From: Shinisaurus crocodilurus
Taxonomy: Eukaryota > Chordata > Lepidosauria > Squamata > Shinisauridae
Length of the DNA: 64,000 nt
Reading direction: 5' to 3'
Assembly: GCA_021292165.1 (NCBI GenBank)
Contig: CM037879.1
Coordinates: forward strand, 162,246,886 to 162,310,885
In this document: positions 22,063 to 31,452 of the stretch, piece by piece
Numbering within the stretch: the first letter of the stretch is position 1
How the letters are laid out: the number at the start of each line of letters is the position of its first letter
Made by a program: the position numbers and the translations under genes
The notes under the pieces: model-generated
Told to the model about the DNA's origin: nothing
What the model saw: the letters and a program-made list of their open reading frames with translations, nothing else
Databases searched by the model: none

Positions 22063-23859
22063 GCTGTAGGCCCAGTCATCTCAGGCTACAGATAAAGTGA
22101 CTGAGAGGAGTAGGGGGAAGGAACATGCTGGATTGGTGTGGAAGTGGTACTGGGATTTTGAAATCATGGAGGTGAAGGAGCTGGGCAGATGAGAAAGAAT
22201 AGTGAGTGTTTGAGGCTGAGCATGCATAGCCAGTAAGTTTTCATGGGAGAGGTATGAAATAGTCCAAAGGACTGGAAAAAGGGCAAGAGAAGAACAGCAG
22301 AGCTCTATCAGGCAGGAGAAAAGTAGGATGCAGCAGCTTGTACGAACTGACTGCTAGATTGTGAAGGAGGCACAGAAATGGACCTTTTTACACAGCCCTG
22401 AACAACTAGGCCCTACTTCACTCTGAAAATGCTTGAGGCTCTTGGTTGGAGACTATGCTGGGAAACTTAAGTAGCACTCCTCCAATCTCTGGGCCGTGTG
22501 ATTAGGGGCAGTATTCTCCAACTGCTAGGCGACTATTTCATCCTTATCCCTCTCTGGCTACAAACGTAAGTATGTTTACTCTGAAATAACTAGCACTTAG
22601 TTCAACGAGTCTTGCTTAGAACAGTAGCCTTCTTCTGGGACTGAAAGTAAGGGAGAGCAGAAATTGAAAGAGGAAGCAAAGGATGCTCCTGGAAGGGGTG
22701 GGGGAGAGTTGGGATTTTGTCAGCAAAGCTTTCATGTAGTCCTCCTGCATACATACAAAAATACTGAATATAACTGTTCTGAGAAATTATCCTTATAAGA
22801 AACCTTGGTCTGATGAGGATTTTACTTAATGTTTTGTTTTAATTCTATCTTAATTTAGCGTGAATATAAAGGCTAACTTTCAACTCACTCAGTATCTATG
22901 ACAATCATAAGCTTCACACAACCACAATTCATAGTGGCTAGTTGGTTGAAGCAGGTCGTTTAAGGTGAACACCCATCTTATCTAGTAAACTGCTGGAAGT
23001 TGCTAGACAGTTGTCCAATATTTCAAGTTATCCAACCTCTTCTTCCATATTTTTGATCTCAGTGTCCATAGAGCATGAATGTTACATTTTACCCAGGAGA
23101 GTCTCCCTAGCTCAAGAGCTCCTCCCCTCCACAACTGCCCAGTTAAATCCTTGAACACCACAGCAAGGCTGGCAGAAAATTTAGGCTTGAGTGCTATTGT
23201 GACAGCAGAAGTGGGTAGACATAACCACCTATCTACTCCCAATTGCTTACTTGGAATTTGAATGAAAATGGGGTGTTAGGAATGAGCTATAGCTGTGGAT
23301 GGAAGCAAGGGAGGGAGGGGGCTGAGGTAAGGGGATAGTGGAGGCATGGATGGAGATAAGGGGGGCAGAGAGAGAAAGGATGGAGGAAGCAGCATTAGGA
23401 AAGGGCTTGTGGAGAAAACAGACCAGTTGAGACACATGCTGGCCTATTCTCATTGAAGGCAGAAAAAAAATCAAGATTGAGTTCTGACTCCCAAGATGTT
23501 GGGTTTCTTTGTGCATTGAAACTACTTGGTCACTCCTGTTCCCTTCTTACAATGTGTTATGATCTGAATGGTGGCATCCATGTGGATACTGAAAATCCTG
23601 CCTCCGTGAAGACTCAATCCATTTCAGACAACACCCTTTCTGTTTTGTGATTCCATCTTGGTTCTGTAGTAAATTACAGCTTAGCTGGATTTGGTTGTGA
23701 TATCGTTGAGTTCTGTTTCTAATAATGACCGCAAAGGCTGTGGGATGAAAACATGTGCAATAATATTTGATGACTGCAAAGGCTATGCAGCTTCATAATT
23801 GAGAGACAGACATGTGTACCCATACAAAAATGTTGACTGTTCTTCTCTGGACTAGATGG
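22063..23859. other. WDCP intron up to the DIRS insertion
   Basis: No exon or RNA gene is recognised. The short open frames (for example 23003-23242 minus) match nothing I know. A weak P90-like trace lies at about 22565-22630. Confidence 0.4.
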
Positions 23860-24015
23860 TTCTTCTTCGTGGTCTCTGTGCATCACACACATATGGGTTC
23901 TCTGCGCCTGCGCTGAGATCGTTCGGGAAACTTCCAAAGCTGAGGTGAATTGGGCGGGAGCCCCTCCCCCCGCGCGTGTCCCTTAGCGCAGCTCCCGCCC
24001 ATCTCCTCAGTTCCT
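23860..24015. repeat. DIRS left inverted terminal repeat
   Basis: From about 23888 onward it is nearly identical to the reverse complement of the right end: CATATGGGTTCTCTGCGCC through CCCGCCCATCTCCTCAG. The outermost part reads TTCTTCTTCGTGGTCTCTG and differs from the right terminus by lacking its 30-nt extension. Confidence 0.92.
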
Positions 24016-24156
24016 CTTCGACCGCCATTGCGTGTAGTCGTCGGGTTCTTCTATCCTCTCTCCGGAGTCGCTTAATAGCTGAGTTAGCCTTTTTTCCTAT
24101 CACTTTTCCTTACGAATCTTCTCTCTTTTCTTCCTTCGACTAATCTATCCCCTTTT

Positions 24157-24178
24157 CAAAAAAAAAAAAAAAAAAAAT
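24157..24178. repeat. Poly(A) run in the DIRS leader
   Basis: An A-run of about 20 bases followed by TTATTAC, between the left terminal repeat and the Gag-like ORF. Confidence 0.9.
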
Positions 24179-24263
24179 TATTACAAAAAAACTCTTACTA
24201 TACCCGTATCTCTCCCCCGATCTTATCCACCTATCTCCTAATCTCTTCTTTATAATTCTAACT

Positions 24264-26369
24264 ATGCCTCTGAAGGCACCTTTTAGAAAATGCCAGCGGT
24301 GTGGGACAAAAATCCCACCCGCTGATAAGCACCTGCTGTGCTTGCTTTGCCTGGGGCAAGGCCATAAAATGGAGACCTGCCAGGACTGCCAGGCCTTTAC
24401 AAAACAGGCCAGGAAACAGCGCCAAACTAAGCTGCGAGCTCTCCTGTGGGAGCAGTCTCTGTCAGCTAAAGGGCCTGATCCGGAGGAGAAACCTGGGGGA
24501 TCCCAGTCAGCCAAGAAGCCATCAAAAGACACTTCTGCAGCAAAGAAATTGGCGAAAAAGGCCCATAAAGATAAGGCGGAACGCCTGAAAAAGAAAATGG
24601 CGGACAAGCCTTGTAAAGACGCTGAGCCTTCTACCTCAGCCGCCATGAAGGTCTCAGAGCGCACGGCTCTACTAATGTCGGCGATGACTGGGGCTCGGGA
24701 TCGAGCTACGGGACCGATTGCCCCCCAGTCTCCACCGATCTCGACGACGTCTCCTCGAGATCGAGAATCGGGTTCGAAAACCCCAAACAAGCAACCGCCG
24801 ACTATAACCACCTCCCTGTCGGAGGGAGAAATTGTGGCCTCGCCATCGATGGATCGACCCCGTTCGGGCTCGAGGGGTCCTCCACCACGTCTCTCGCCCC
24901 CAGCAGCATACGCTAAGGAGGAGCGGAGGGCACACAGACCATCACGCTCTCCCCGATACCGAAGCCGCGATTCGACCTCGAGGGATTCTGCCTCCCGATC
25001 AGTCTACTCCCGTCGCCGCGATGACAGGTCGTGGTCGGGCTCCTATTATTCGGACTCGAGATCTAGGAGCTACAGATCCCGATCCCGAGGCTCGCCAGAA
25101 CGGAGGAGGCGCGATCACTACTACCGGCACCGACGCTCCCCACCTCGAGAGCGCAGACATAGGTCTAGATCCCCTACGCCAAGGCAGAGTACAACTGTAT
25201 TCCGGGCACCCGTCGAGACCGTAGTCCAACCGACCGCCTCGACTGCCCAGACGATTCTCGCCCCTGTCGTCGCGACTCGTTCGTCGTCGGGATCGGCGTA
25301 CGTATCGGACTCGGACTCAGTGGCCTCCTCCTCCCATTCCACCTCACCAGATGCACGGGTGGAATCCAAGGAAGCGATCTCCCCTTCGGAAGACATGGGC
25401 AGCTTCTCAGAGCATGTCAGCCGGATGGTGACAGCTCTAGGAGTGGAGGCGAAAACCGCGAAAGGAAAAGCAAAGGACGACATCTACGCGGTCCTGAAGT
25501 CTACTCAGTCCAACCACCTGCTTCTTCCCTTCCTGCCAACACTGCTGGAGACGGTGCAGGAGACCTGGAAAACTCCGGCCTCTACGAAACCAACAGCTAA
25601 GAGGCTGGAGTCAATGTACAAAATCCAGGAAGAAGGAGCTAAATTCCTGTTTTCCCATCCGACCCCGAACTCGCTCATAGTTAAGTCAGCGCAGTCTCGT
25701 GGGGGAAGACAGCATACGACGCCGGCAGACAAAGAGGGTAAGACATTAGATTCTTACGGCCGTAGGATCTATTCCTCGTCTTCCCTCGGGCTGAAGGTAT
25801 CTAACTATGAGGCGCTGCTAGCTAGATACCAGATGTTCATCACGGAGAAGCTGGGAGACCTCTGTGATTATCTGCCGGACGACAAAAGAGACCTGGCGGC
25901 GCAATACATCAAGGAGGCAACCAGTATCGGTGCCCTTCAGATGAACACGGCCTGCCACCAGGTCGATAGCCACGCTAGGTCGATGATCGGATCCGTGGCT
26001 CTGAGGAGACACGCCTGGCTTCGCTCTACCAATCTGACTCCCGATGATAGAACGAAGATACAAGACCTGCCATTTGACGGAGAAGGGTTGTTCAACGCCA
26101 CCACGGATGACTCCCTCGACTCCGCTCAAAAGGCTCTAGCGACGGCCAAGAAGATGGGACTTGTCCGCCAGCCCCCATCTCAACAATTCAGGCCAAGACG
26201 ATGGTCCCGATTCCCATACCCCTCCTCACAATATCAACCAGCTGGACAATATCGGGGTGGGAATCGTCGGCCTCAAGCCCCACAGCCGCAGGCTCCACAA
26301 CGCTCGTACCCTCAACAGCGCTCGAGGGGCTCGCGGAGAGGGGGCGACTTCACTCGACGGCGCCTTTGA
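24264..26369 (+). CDS. DIRS ORF1, Gag-like protein with zinc-finger and RS domain
   Basis: 701 residues. The N-terminus has a CxxC at 10-13, CxxC at 26-29, His34 and CxxC at 39-42, a double zinc-binding motif. It is followed by a Lys-rich segment with SAKKPSKDTSAAKK. Residues about 225-310 are a dense arginine/serine region with many SR/RS dipeptides, like the RS domains of splicing SR proteins. A Ser-rich acidic stretch (SDSDSVASSSHS) follows, then a more conserved globular part. The C-terminus is Gln/Arg/Gly-rich (QPAGQYRGG). The likely role is nucleocapsid and RNA packaging, inferred from position; DIRS ORF1 products are poorly characterised. It overlaps the next ORF by 209 nt and ends in TGA at 26367-26369. 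The start is the first ATG after the A-rich leader. Confidence 0.85.
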   Translation: MPLKAPFRKCQRCGTKIPPADKHLLCLLCLGQGHKMETCQDCQAFTKQARKQRQTKLRALLWEQSLSAKGPDPEEKPGGSQSAKKPSKDTSAAKKLAKKAHKDKAERLKKKMADKPCKDAEPSTSAAMKVSERTALLMSAMTGARDRATGPIAPQSPPISTTSPRDRESGSKTPNKQPPTITTSLSEGEIVASPSMDRPRSGSRGPPPRLSPPAAYAKEERRAHRPSRSPRYRSRDSTSRDSASRSVYSRRRDDRSWSGSYYSDSRSRSYRSRSRGSPERRRRDHYYRHRRSPPRERRHRSRSPTPRQSTTVFRAPVETVVQPTASTAQTILAPVVATRSSSGSAYVSDSDSVASSSHSTSPDARVESKEAISPSEDMGSFSEHVSRMVTALGVEAKTAKGKAKDDIYAVLKSTQSNHLLLPFLPTLLETVQETWKTPASTKPTAKRLESMYKIQEEGAKFLFSHPTPNSLIVKSAQSRGGRQHTTPADKEGKTLDSYGRRIYSSSSLGLKVSNYEALLARYQMFITEKLGDLCDYLPDDKRDLAAQYIKEATSIGALQMNTACHQVDSHARSMIGSVALRRHAWLRSTNLTPDDRTKIQDLPFDGEGLFNATTDDSLDSAQKALATAKKMGLVRQPPSQQFRPRRWSRFPYPSSQYQPAGQYRGGNRRPQAPQPQAPQRSYPQQRSRGSRRGGDFTRRRL

Positions 26370-28323
26370 CTCCGTCACCGGCCCGACCGACTTGTCTCCT
26401 CCAGTCCAGCCTGCTCTCGACACCAGCAGACCGATTGCCTCGTCTCCACCACCTCAGGCACCTCTCTTCGGCTCCCGGCTCCACCAACACCTCCGGTCCT
26501 GGAGGACCATCACGACGGATCGATGGGTGTTGAGCATAGTAGAACACGGCTACAGGATCGAGTTCGGAGTCCTCCCTCCTTTTCTCGGGATCAAGACCAC
26601 CCGTCCAACTCGAGTGCTCTTAGAAGAGATGTCAAACCTCCTGCAAAAAGGAGCAATACGACCGGTTCCCGCAGAAAACTTGGAGGACGGCCTGTACTCC
26701 AGGTACTTCATCGTGAAGAAGAAAGGAGGAGGACTCAGACCGATCCTGGACCTTCGCACAGTAAATCTCTTTATCCCGCCAAAGAGATTTCGTATGGTCA
26801 CACTCCAATCGCTTCTTCCACTACTCCGAAGGAACGATTGGTTTGCATCCATCGACCTCAAGGATGCGTACTTCCACATCGCCATCCACGAGGACACCCA
26901 AAAATACCTTCGGTTCCGAGTAGGAGACGACACCTTCCAGTTCGTGGTTCTTCCATTCGGACTTTCCACCGCGCCGAGGGTATTCACGAAGTGTATGGCT
27001 GTGGTCTGTGCAAGTCTTCGGGCAAGAGGCATCACCGTCTTCCCGTACCTGGACGACTGGTTACTAGTGGCTCAATCAAAACGGGAGCTCCAGCACGCTC
27101 TGGAAGAGACCCTGTACCTCCTAGAGGACCTGGGACTCTGCCTGAATGTGGAGAAATCGGTCCTTCAACCAGTAAAGGAGATACAGTACATCGGCGCAAG
27201 ACTAAACGCCTTCGAAGGTCGGGCTTATCTACCAAACGACAGAGTGCGTCAAGTAAGGACACTTGCAAAAAAGATCTCAAAACAGCCAATATGCTCCGCT
27301 CATACGATTCAACGCCTACTAGGACATATGGCCTCGACAATTGCGGTCGTACGATATGCGAGGCTTCGCATGCGACCCCTTCAAACATGGTTCATCAAGG
27401 AGTTCAAACCAGAGAAAGACAAATCATCCGTCCGCCTATATCTTCCTCGAGCCGTAAGAGAGTCCTTGAGGTGGTGGCAACAGGAGTCGAACCTGAACGC
27501 GGGCATACCGTTCCATTCTCCGGTACCGAACCGCATATTAACAACGGATGCATCGTTGCTGGGATGGGGGGCCCACTCAGGCGATCACGTCGTACAAGGC
27601 ACATGGACGTCCACACAAGCTTCCAAACACATCAACTGGCTGGAAATGATGGCCGTTTGGAAAGCATTACAAGCCTTAGAGCAATATCTCTCGAACTGCC
27701 ACATTCAAGTCGTGACCGACAACACTACGGTGGTCGCGTACATAAACAAACAGGGCGGCACGAGATCGACGCGCCTCACAAGACTGACCATGCAGCTCTA
27801 CGAATGGGCTCTACTTCGAGGAATGTCCTTTGTAGCGATCCACATCGCAGGAAAATCCAATGTACTTGCAGACACTTTGAGTCGCGTGTCGATGCAATCG
27901 CACGAATGGACGCTGGACAGGAAGGTGACCAACTCACTGTTCCAACGCTGGGGTCATCCGAGGATAGACCTATTCGCCACCAGCGAAAACACAAGGTGCC
28001 CCATGTTTTGCAGCAGGGCAGCCTCGGACCCGAATTCGATCACCGATGCTTTCCTGATGACCTGGAGCGGCGACTTCTACTACCTATTCCCCCCAATCCC
28101 ACTTCTTACACGTGTGATCGCCAAGATAGCTCGGGACGGAACCAATTGCATCCTAGTATGCCCGCGGTGGCCGCGTCAACCTTGGTTTGCACACCTGCTC
28201 AACCTCTCACAGGGAGATTATCTCCCATTACCACTACAGGACAATCTACTAACACAACACAAAGGCAAAGTGTTTCACCCCAACCTACGTTCTCTAAACC
28301 TAATGGCCTGGAGAATCAGATAG
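26161..28323 (+). CDS. DIRS reverse transcriptase-RNase H polyprotein
   Basis: 720 residues; the true start may differ because the ORF overlaps Gag in the +1 frame. RT motifs: FASIDLKDAYFHI with the first catalytic Asp at 232, LPFGLSTAPRVF near 265, and the active-site YLDD at 296-299. RNase H residues: Asp463 in TTDASLLGWG, Glu495 in WLEMMAVWKAL, Asp520 in VVTDNTTV, and Asp571 in LADTLSR. The last 140 residues (IDLFATSENT ... YYLFPPIPLL) match the region that DIRS elements carry after RNase H, sometimes annotated as methyltransferase-like; I see no decisive catalytic motif there. All expected acidic residues are present. It would copy the element RNA into DNA. Confidence 0.93.
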   Translation: MSASPHLNNSGQDDGPDSHTPPHNINQLDNIGVGIVGLKPHSRRLHNARTLNSARGARGEGATSLDGAFDSVTGPTDLSPPVQPALDTSRPIASSPPPQAPLFGSRLHQHLRSWRTITTDRWVLSIVEHGYRIEFGVLPPFLGIKTTRPTRVLLEEMSNLLQKGAIRPVPAENLEDGLYSRYFIVKKKGGGLRPILDLRTVNLFIPPKRFRMVTLQSLLPLLRRNDWFASIDLKDAYFHIAIHEDTQKYLRFRVGDDTFQFVVLPFGLSTAPRVFTKCMAVVCASLRARGITVFPYLDDWLLVAQSKRELQHALEETLYLLEDLGLCLNVEKSVLQPVKEIQYIGARLNAFEGRAYLPNDRVRQVRTLAKKISKQPICSAHTIQRLLGHMASTIAVVRYARLRMRPLQTWFIKEFKPEKDKSSVRLYLPRAVRESLRWWQQESNLNAGIPFHSPVPNRILTTDASLLGWGAHSGDHVVQGTWTSTQASKHINWLEMMAVWKALQALEQYLSNCHIQVVTDNTTVVAYINKQGGTRSTRLTRLTMQLYEWALLRGMSFVAIHIAGKSNVLADTLSRVSMQSHEWTLDRKVTNSLFQRWGHPRIDLFATSENTRCPMFCSRAASDPNSITDAFLMTWSGDFYYLFPPIPLLTRVIAKIARDGTNCILVCPRWPRQPWFAHLLNLSQGDYLPLPLQDNLLTQHKGKVFHPNLRSLNLMAWRIR

Positions 28324-29351
28324 CAGCGGATACAGACCTATCGGACGCGGTGAAGGAGATCCTCTTAGCAGCAAGGAAGCCTTCCACAAGGCTCTCCTAC
28401 GCCAGGAAATGGACTGCCTTTCTTAATTTCGTCTCACCTTTAGGCAAAGACCCAATGACTTGCTCGATCTCGACCGTTCTCGATTTCCTCCACTCGCTAA
28501 TGACCCGTGGCCTGAAATTCTCATCAATCAAAGTCTATCTAGCAGCTCTGATAGCGCACAGAACTGCCTCAACGGGGACGTCCTTATTTGTACATCCATT
28601 AATCAAGCAATTTTTGAAGGGGCTTAAAAATCTTCGACCTCCAGTCCGCAACATAGTCCCAGGTTGGGACTTACCCTTGGTCCTGAATGCTCTGACAAAG
28701 CTACCGTTCGAGCCCATGGCTAAAGCAGACCTGCGACTGGTATCGTTCAAAACACTATTCTTAATAGCGATTACTTCGGCAAGAAGAGTGAGTGAACTGC
28801 ACGCTCTCCGAGTGGACCCACCTTACACAACCTTCCACAAGGATAAAGTCGTCCTAAGACATGACATAACTTTCTTGCCGAAGATGGTGTCAGAATTTCA
28901 CCTAGGACAGGACATTATTCTACCAACGTTCTTTCCGTCCCCATCGTCAACGATCGAGAGGTCGATGCACAGCCTCGACGTCCGACGGGCCCTACTATTC
29001 TACAAAGCCCGTACGGAATCGATAAGGAAGACCAATCAACTTTTTGTGTGCTACGGCCCCCCTAAATCGGGCCTCTCTGTATCCAAGCAAAGGCTATCCT
29101 CTTGGATAGTGGACACTATCGAACTTGCCTACCAATTAGCTGGACGTTCTCTGCCAGGGTCCGTAATAGCCCATTCAACCAGGGCTCTATCGACCTCGAC
29201 AGCCTTCGGAAAAGGCATTCCTTTACTGGACTTATGTAGGGCGGTGACCTGGTCTACCCCCTCTACTTTCATCCAGCATTACCGCCTCGATGTTCGAGCC
29301 AGGGAGCAGAACGCATTCGGCAGGGCGGTCCTGTCTTCGGTCACCATCTGA
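26523..29351 (+). CDS. DIRS tyrosine recombinase ORF (catalytic part about 28290-29351)
   Basis: The recombinase occupies roughly residues 590-942. A SAM-like N-terminal domain (KPSTRLSYARKWTAFLNFV) is followed by a catalytic domain with Arg755 (SARRVSELHAL), His884 and Arg887 (AHSTRALS), and nucleophile Tyr920 (FIQHYRLD), the R..HxxR..Y set of tyrosine recombinases. It would join the circular cDNA to the genome. The first 590 or so codons overlap the RT ORF in another frame and look like an antiframe of RT, so the true start is probably near 28.2-28.3 kb or depends on recoding or splicing. This frame is the same as Gag, separated only by the Gag stop. Confidence 0.9.
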   Translation: MGVEHSRTRLQDRVRSPPSFSRDQDHPSNSSALRRDVKPPAKRSNTTGSRRKLGGRPVLQVLHREEERRRTQTDPGPSHSKSLYPAKEISYGHTPIASSTTPKERLVCIHRPQGCVLPHRHPRGHPKIPSVPSRRRHLPVRGSSIRTFHRAEGIHEVYGCGLCKSSGKRHHRLPVPGRLVTSGSIKTGAPARSGRDPVPPRGPGTLPECGEIGPSTSKGDTVHRRKTKRLRRSGLSTKRQSASSKDTCKKDLKTANMLRSYDSTPTRTYGLDNCGRTICEASHATPSNMVHQGVQTRERQIIRPPISSSSRKRVLEVVATGVEPERGHTVPFSGTEPHINNGCIVAGMGGPLRRSRRTRHMDVHTSFQTHQLAGNDGRLESITSLRAISLELPHSSRDRQHYGGRVHKQTGRHEIDAPHKTDHAALRMGSTSRNVLCSDPHRRKIQCTCRHFESRVDAIARMDAGQEGDQLTVPTLGSSEDRPIRHQRKHKVPHVLQQGSLGPEFDHRCFPDDLERRLLLPIPPNPTSYTCDRQDSSGRNQLHPSMPAVAASTLVCTPAQPLTGRLSPITTTGQSTNTTQRQSVSPQPTFSKPNGLENQIAADTDLSDAVKEILLAARKPSTRLSYARKWTAFLNFVSPLGKDPMTCSISTVLDFLHSLMTRGLKFSSIKVYLAALIAHRTASTGTSLFVHPLIKQFLKGLKNLRPPVRNIVPGWDLPLVLNALTKLPFEPMAKADLRLVSFKTLFLIAITSARRVSELHALRVDPPYTTFHKDKVVLRHDITFLPKMVSEFHLGQDIILPTFFPSPSSTIERSMHSLDVRRALLFYKARTESIRKTNQLFVCYGPPKSGLSVSKQRLSSWIVDTIELAYQLAGRSLPGSVIAHSTRALSTSTAFGKGIPLLDLCRAVTWSTPSTFIQHYRLDVRAREQNAFGRAVLSSVTI

Positions 29352-29393
29352 CTACCGACACCGACCCACCTCCGGTAAGTCAGCTTGCTAATC

Positions 29394-29491
29394 TACCCAT
29401 ATGTGTGTGATGCACAGAGACCACGAAGAAGAAGGACAGGTTGCTTACCTGTAACTGTAGTTCTTCGAGTGGTCATCTGTGCATTCACACA
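29394..29491. repeat. DIRS internal complementary region (ICR)
   Basis: 29394-29433 is the reverse complement of the left terminus (23860-23898). 29428-29491 is the reverse complement of the right terminus (about 29805-29866). They overlap by a few bases in GAAGAAGG. This is the template thought to guide circularisation of DIRS cDNA. Confidence 0.93.
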
Positions 29492-29674
29492 ACCCGCCCT
29501 CCTTCCCCGCTCGGTGTCTTCATCGAGTTCGATGGATACCAATAGGGAATGGGTTGGGAGATCGTTTTTAACCATCCTACTCGATATCGAAGTGTATGCC
29601 GAGTTCGTATTTCTTTTCATGGTACCAAATGTTTGCAATATTATCCTCGGTCCCGACGGTCGCAATAGGCGGTC

Positions 29675-29866
29675 TCAGGGAACTGAGGAGATGGGCGGGA
29701 GCCGCGCTAAGGGACACGCGCGGGGGGAGGGGCTCCCGCCCAATTCACCTCAGCTTTGGAAGTTTCCCGAACGATCTCAGCGCAGGCGCAGAGAACCCAT
29801 ATGTGTGTGAATGCACAGATGACCACTCGAAGAACTACAGTTACAGGTAAGCAACCTGTCCTTCTC
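29675..29866. repeat. DIRS right inverted terminal repeat with extension
   Basis: Inverse of the left repeat from AACTGAGGAGATGGGCGGGA to GCAGAGAACCCATATG, then the outer extension CACTCGAAGAACTACAG and GGTAAGCAACCTGTCCTTCT. The extension is found only in this end and, inverted, in the ICR. Confidence 0.92.
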
Positions 29867-31205
29867 AGTATTTTGCCTTTATTACAATAATTATGTCATA
29901 CTGTTTTCCTCTCCTACCCCTCATGTTGTTAGTTTCATAATTCTGGCTGCAGTCCTAAATACACAAGATAGAAAGTCCCTATTCAACTCACTAGGACTTC
30001 ATTCTCAGTAAACCTGCTGAGACTCACACTGTTGAAATTTACTTCCTATACAATTTAGGGCTCATCCTATCCCTTCATGCCAAGCAACTGGTATTTGCAA
30101 CACTTTTCAATTTAATATCACATTAACATCTTGTTTTGCCCATCACAAATTAAATGAGAAACAAAGTGCCATGTCACAGCATTTTAACTGAACAATAATC
30201 AGAGCTATCAAAACAATCTGGATCTTGTTCTGCAATTTCTATAGTATTTATACTTTGGTCTCAGACACTTGTTTTTTCTTCCAACAGGCTCACATCCTTA
30301 TTTTCCATTTGTTTTTAGTAATCTGTTCCAAATCTTAATTAACCTTCATTAATTATTCATTAATCATTAATTAACCTTAATCATTCATGTCTCTTCATCT
30401 CCTTTAGTGCTCAGTGACTAGTTTCTGTTCATGCTCACTTGCTCTGCTGGTGTCTCAAATAGTTTTGCTGCATCAATGGGCTACATACCATGCAAATTCC
30501 TGGAAGCATCCTCATCTTAAGTCCCTTTTCTTTCAGTGAAAAACTACAATGTTAGGTTTCTGCTGTATACACCATAACAATGGCCTGGTTCTTACAAACA
30601 GCAGGAAGGTGGTCAATCAGTGTCTGGACTATACCACTTAAGACACAGGTGGAGAGTCATACAGCCGCAGCCTTCATACAAAAAATAACCTGCATGCATG
30701 TAGAAAACTAGACATCAAGAAGCCTATCCTTCTCCCTGACATGCTAGTTCCCTATGTGTAGGAATCTCCCCCACCCCACCCCCACGGGGGTCATTCCATC
30801 ATATAACCCTCACCTGCAGGTGGTGCAGTTGAGATACAGGTTTACTACCTCTGTTTGAAAACCAGACTAGTGTCTTGCTTCTGCTAACAAACAAAATCCA
30901 ATTGTTTCCTAATAGTGCCAGTGGAAGTCATAACCACATACTATATGTCCTGGATAAAACAGTGTAGGGAGGGAAGAGGAGGTGAGCACCATAAAAAACT
31001 GAAGGTCCTTTCTGCGAGAGGAATTGGCAGGTAATAACCATTAGCTTAGCACAGATTCTCATTTTTCTTATGTGGGGAACTGTGCATTTCAAAGAGGAGG
31101 GGAAAAATCCCACCCCAGAGTATTGTGCACAGGCCGTTTTAACATGAAAAATGTGGCATTTGCCAATATACTGTGCTTTGTACCATGCTATTATATAAGC
31201 AAGGA
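29867..31205. other. WDCP intron between DIRS and a MITE
   Basis: AT-rich intronic DNA. A weak P90-like trace (GGCTGCAGTCCTAAATACAC) begins at about 29947. No gene was recognised. Confidence 0.4.
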
Positions 31206-31345
31206 ATGGGGAACATGTGGCTCTCCAGATTTTCTTGAACTGCAGTTCCCAGCAGCCCTAGCCTGAATAGCCAATGGTGAGGGCTGATGGGAGTTGCTGT
31301 CCAACAACATCTGGAGGACCACACATTTCCCATCCCTGAAAAAAA
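31206..31345. repeat. Palindromic hAT-type MITE copy
   Basis: GGGGAACATGTGGCTCTCCAG and CTGCAGTTCCCAGCAG on the left pair with GGGAGTTGCTGTCCAAC, CATCTGGAGGACCACAC and TTTCCCATCCCTG on the right. Confidence 0.7.
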
Positions 31346-31380
31346 GCTTCTGTCTTTGTACCATAACTGATTGCACACTT

Positions 31381-31452
31381 AGCTGAGAGTAAGCCTTACT
31401 GAACACAGTGGGATTTACTTCTGAGTAAACATGCATAGAATTATGCTGTGAA
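31381..31452. repeat. P90 palindromic repeat
   Basis: GAGAGTAAGCCTTACTGAAC, GGGATTTACTTCTGAGTAAAC, CATGCATAGAATTATGC. Directly follows the MITE at 31206-31345. Confidence 0.7.

Larger units (their letters stand above)
23860..29866 (+). mobile_element. Complete DIRS-type tyrosine-recombinase retrotransposon
   Basis: A 6.0-kb element with inverted terminal repeats and three long uninterrupted frames in the order Gag-like, RT-RNase H and tyrosine recombinase. An internal complementary region near the 3' end is the reverse complement of both outer termini joined. This set defines DIRS elements, which replicate through a circular intermediate and integrate with a tyrosine recombinase, so no target duplication is expected and none is evident. 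It lies antisense in the large WDCP intron. Codons are CpG- and GC-rich compared with the flanking AT-rich intron. No frameshift or internal stop disrupts the catalytic motifs, so the insertion appears recent and possibly competent; activity cannot be shown from sequence alone. Confidence 0.95.

Noticed and set aside
24140..24811. 223-codon minus-strand ORF over the Gag start
   Set aside because: Antisense to a coding region with zinc-finger motifs; low-complexity end from the A-run; not a known protein.
26550..27035. 161-codon minus-strand ORF and other antisense ORFs within the DIRS element
   Set aside because: Shadows of the GC-rich RT frame; no recognisable protein and no start context.
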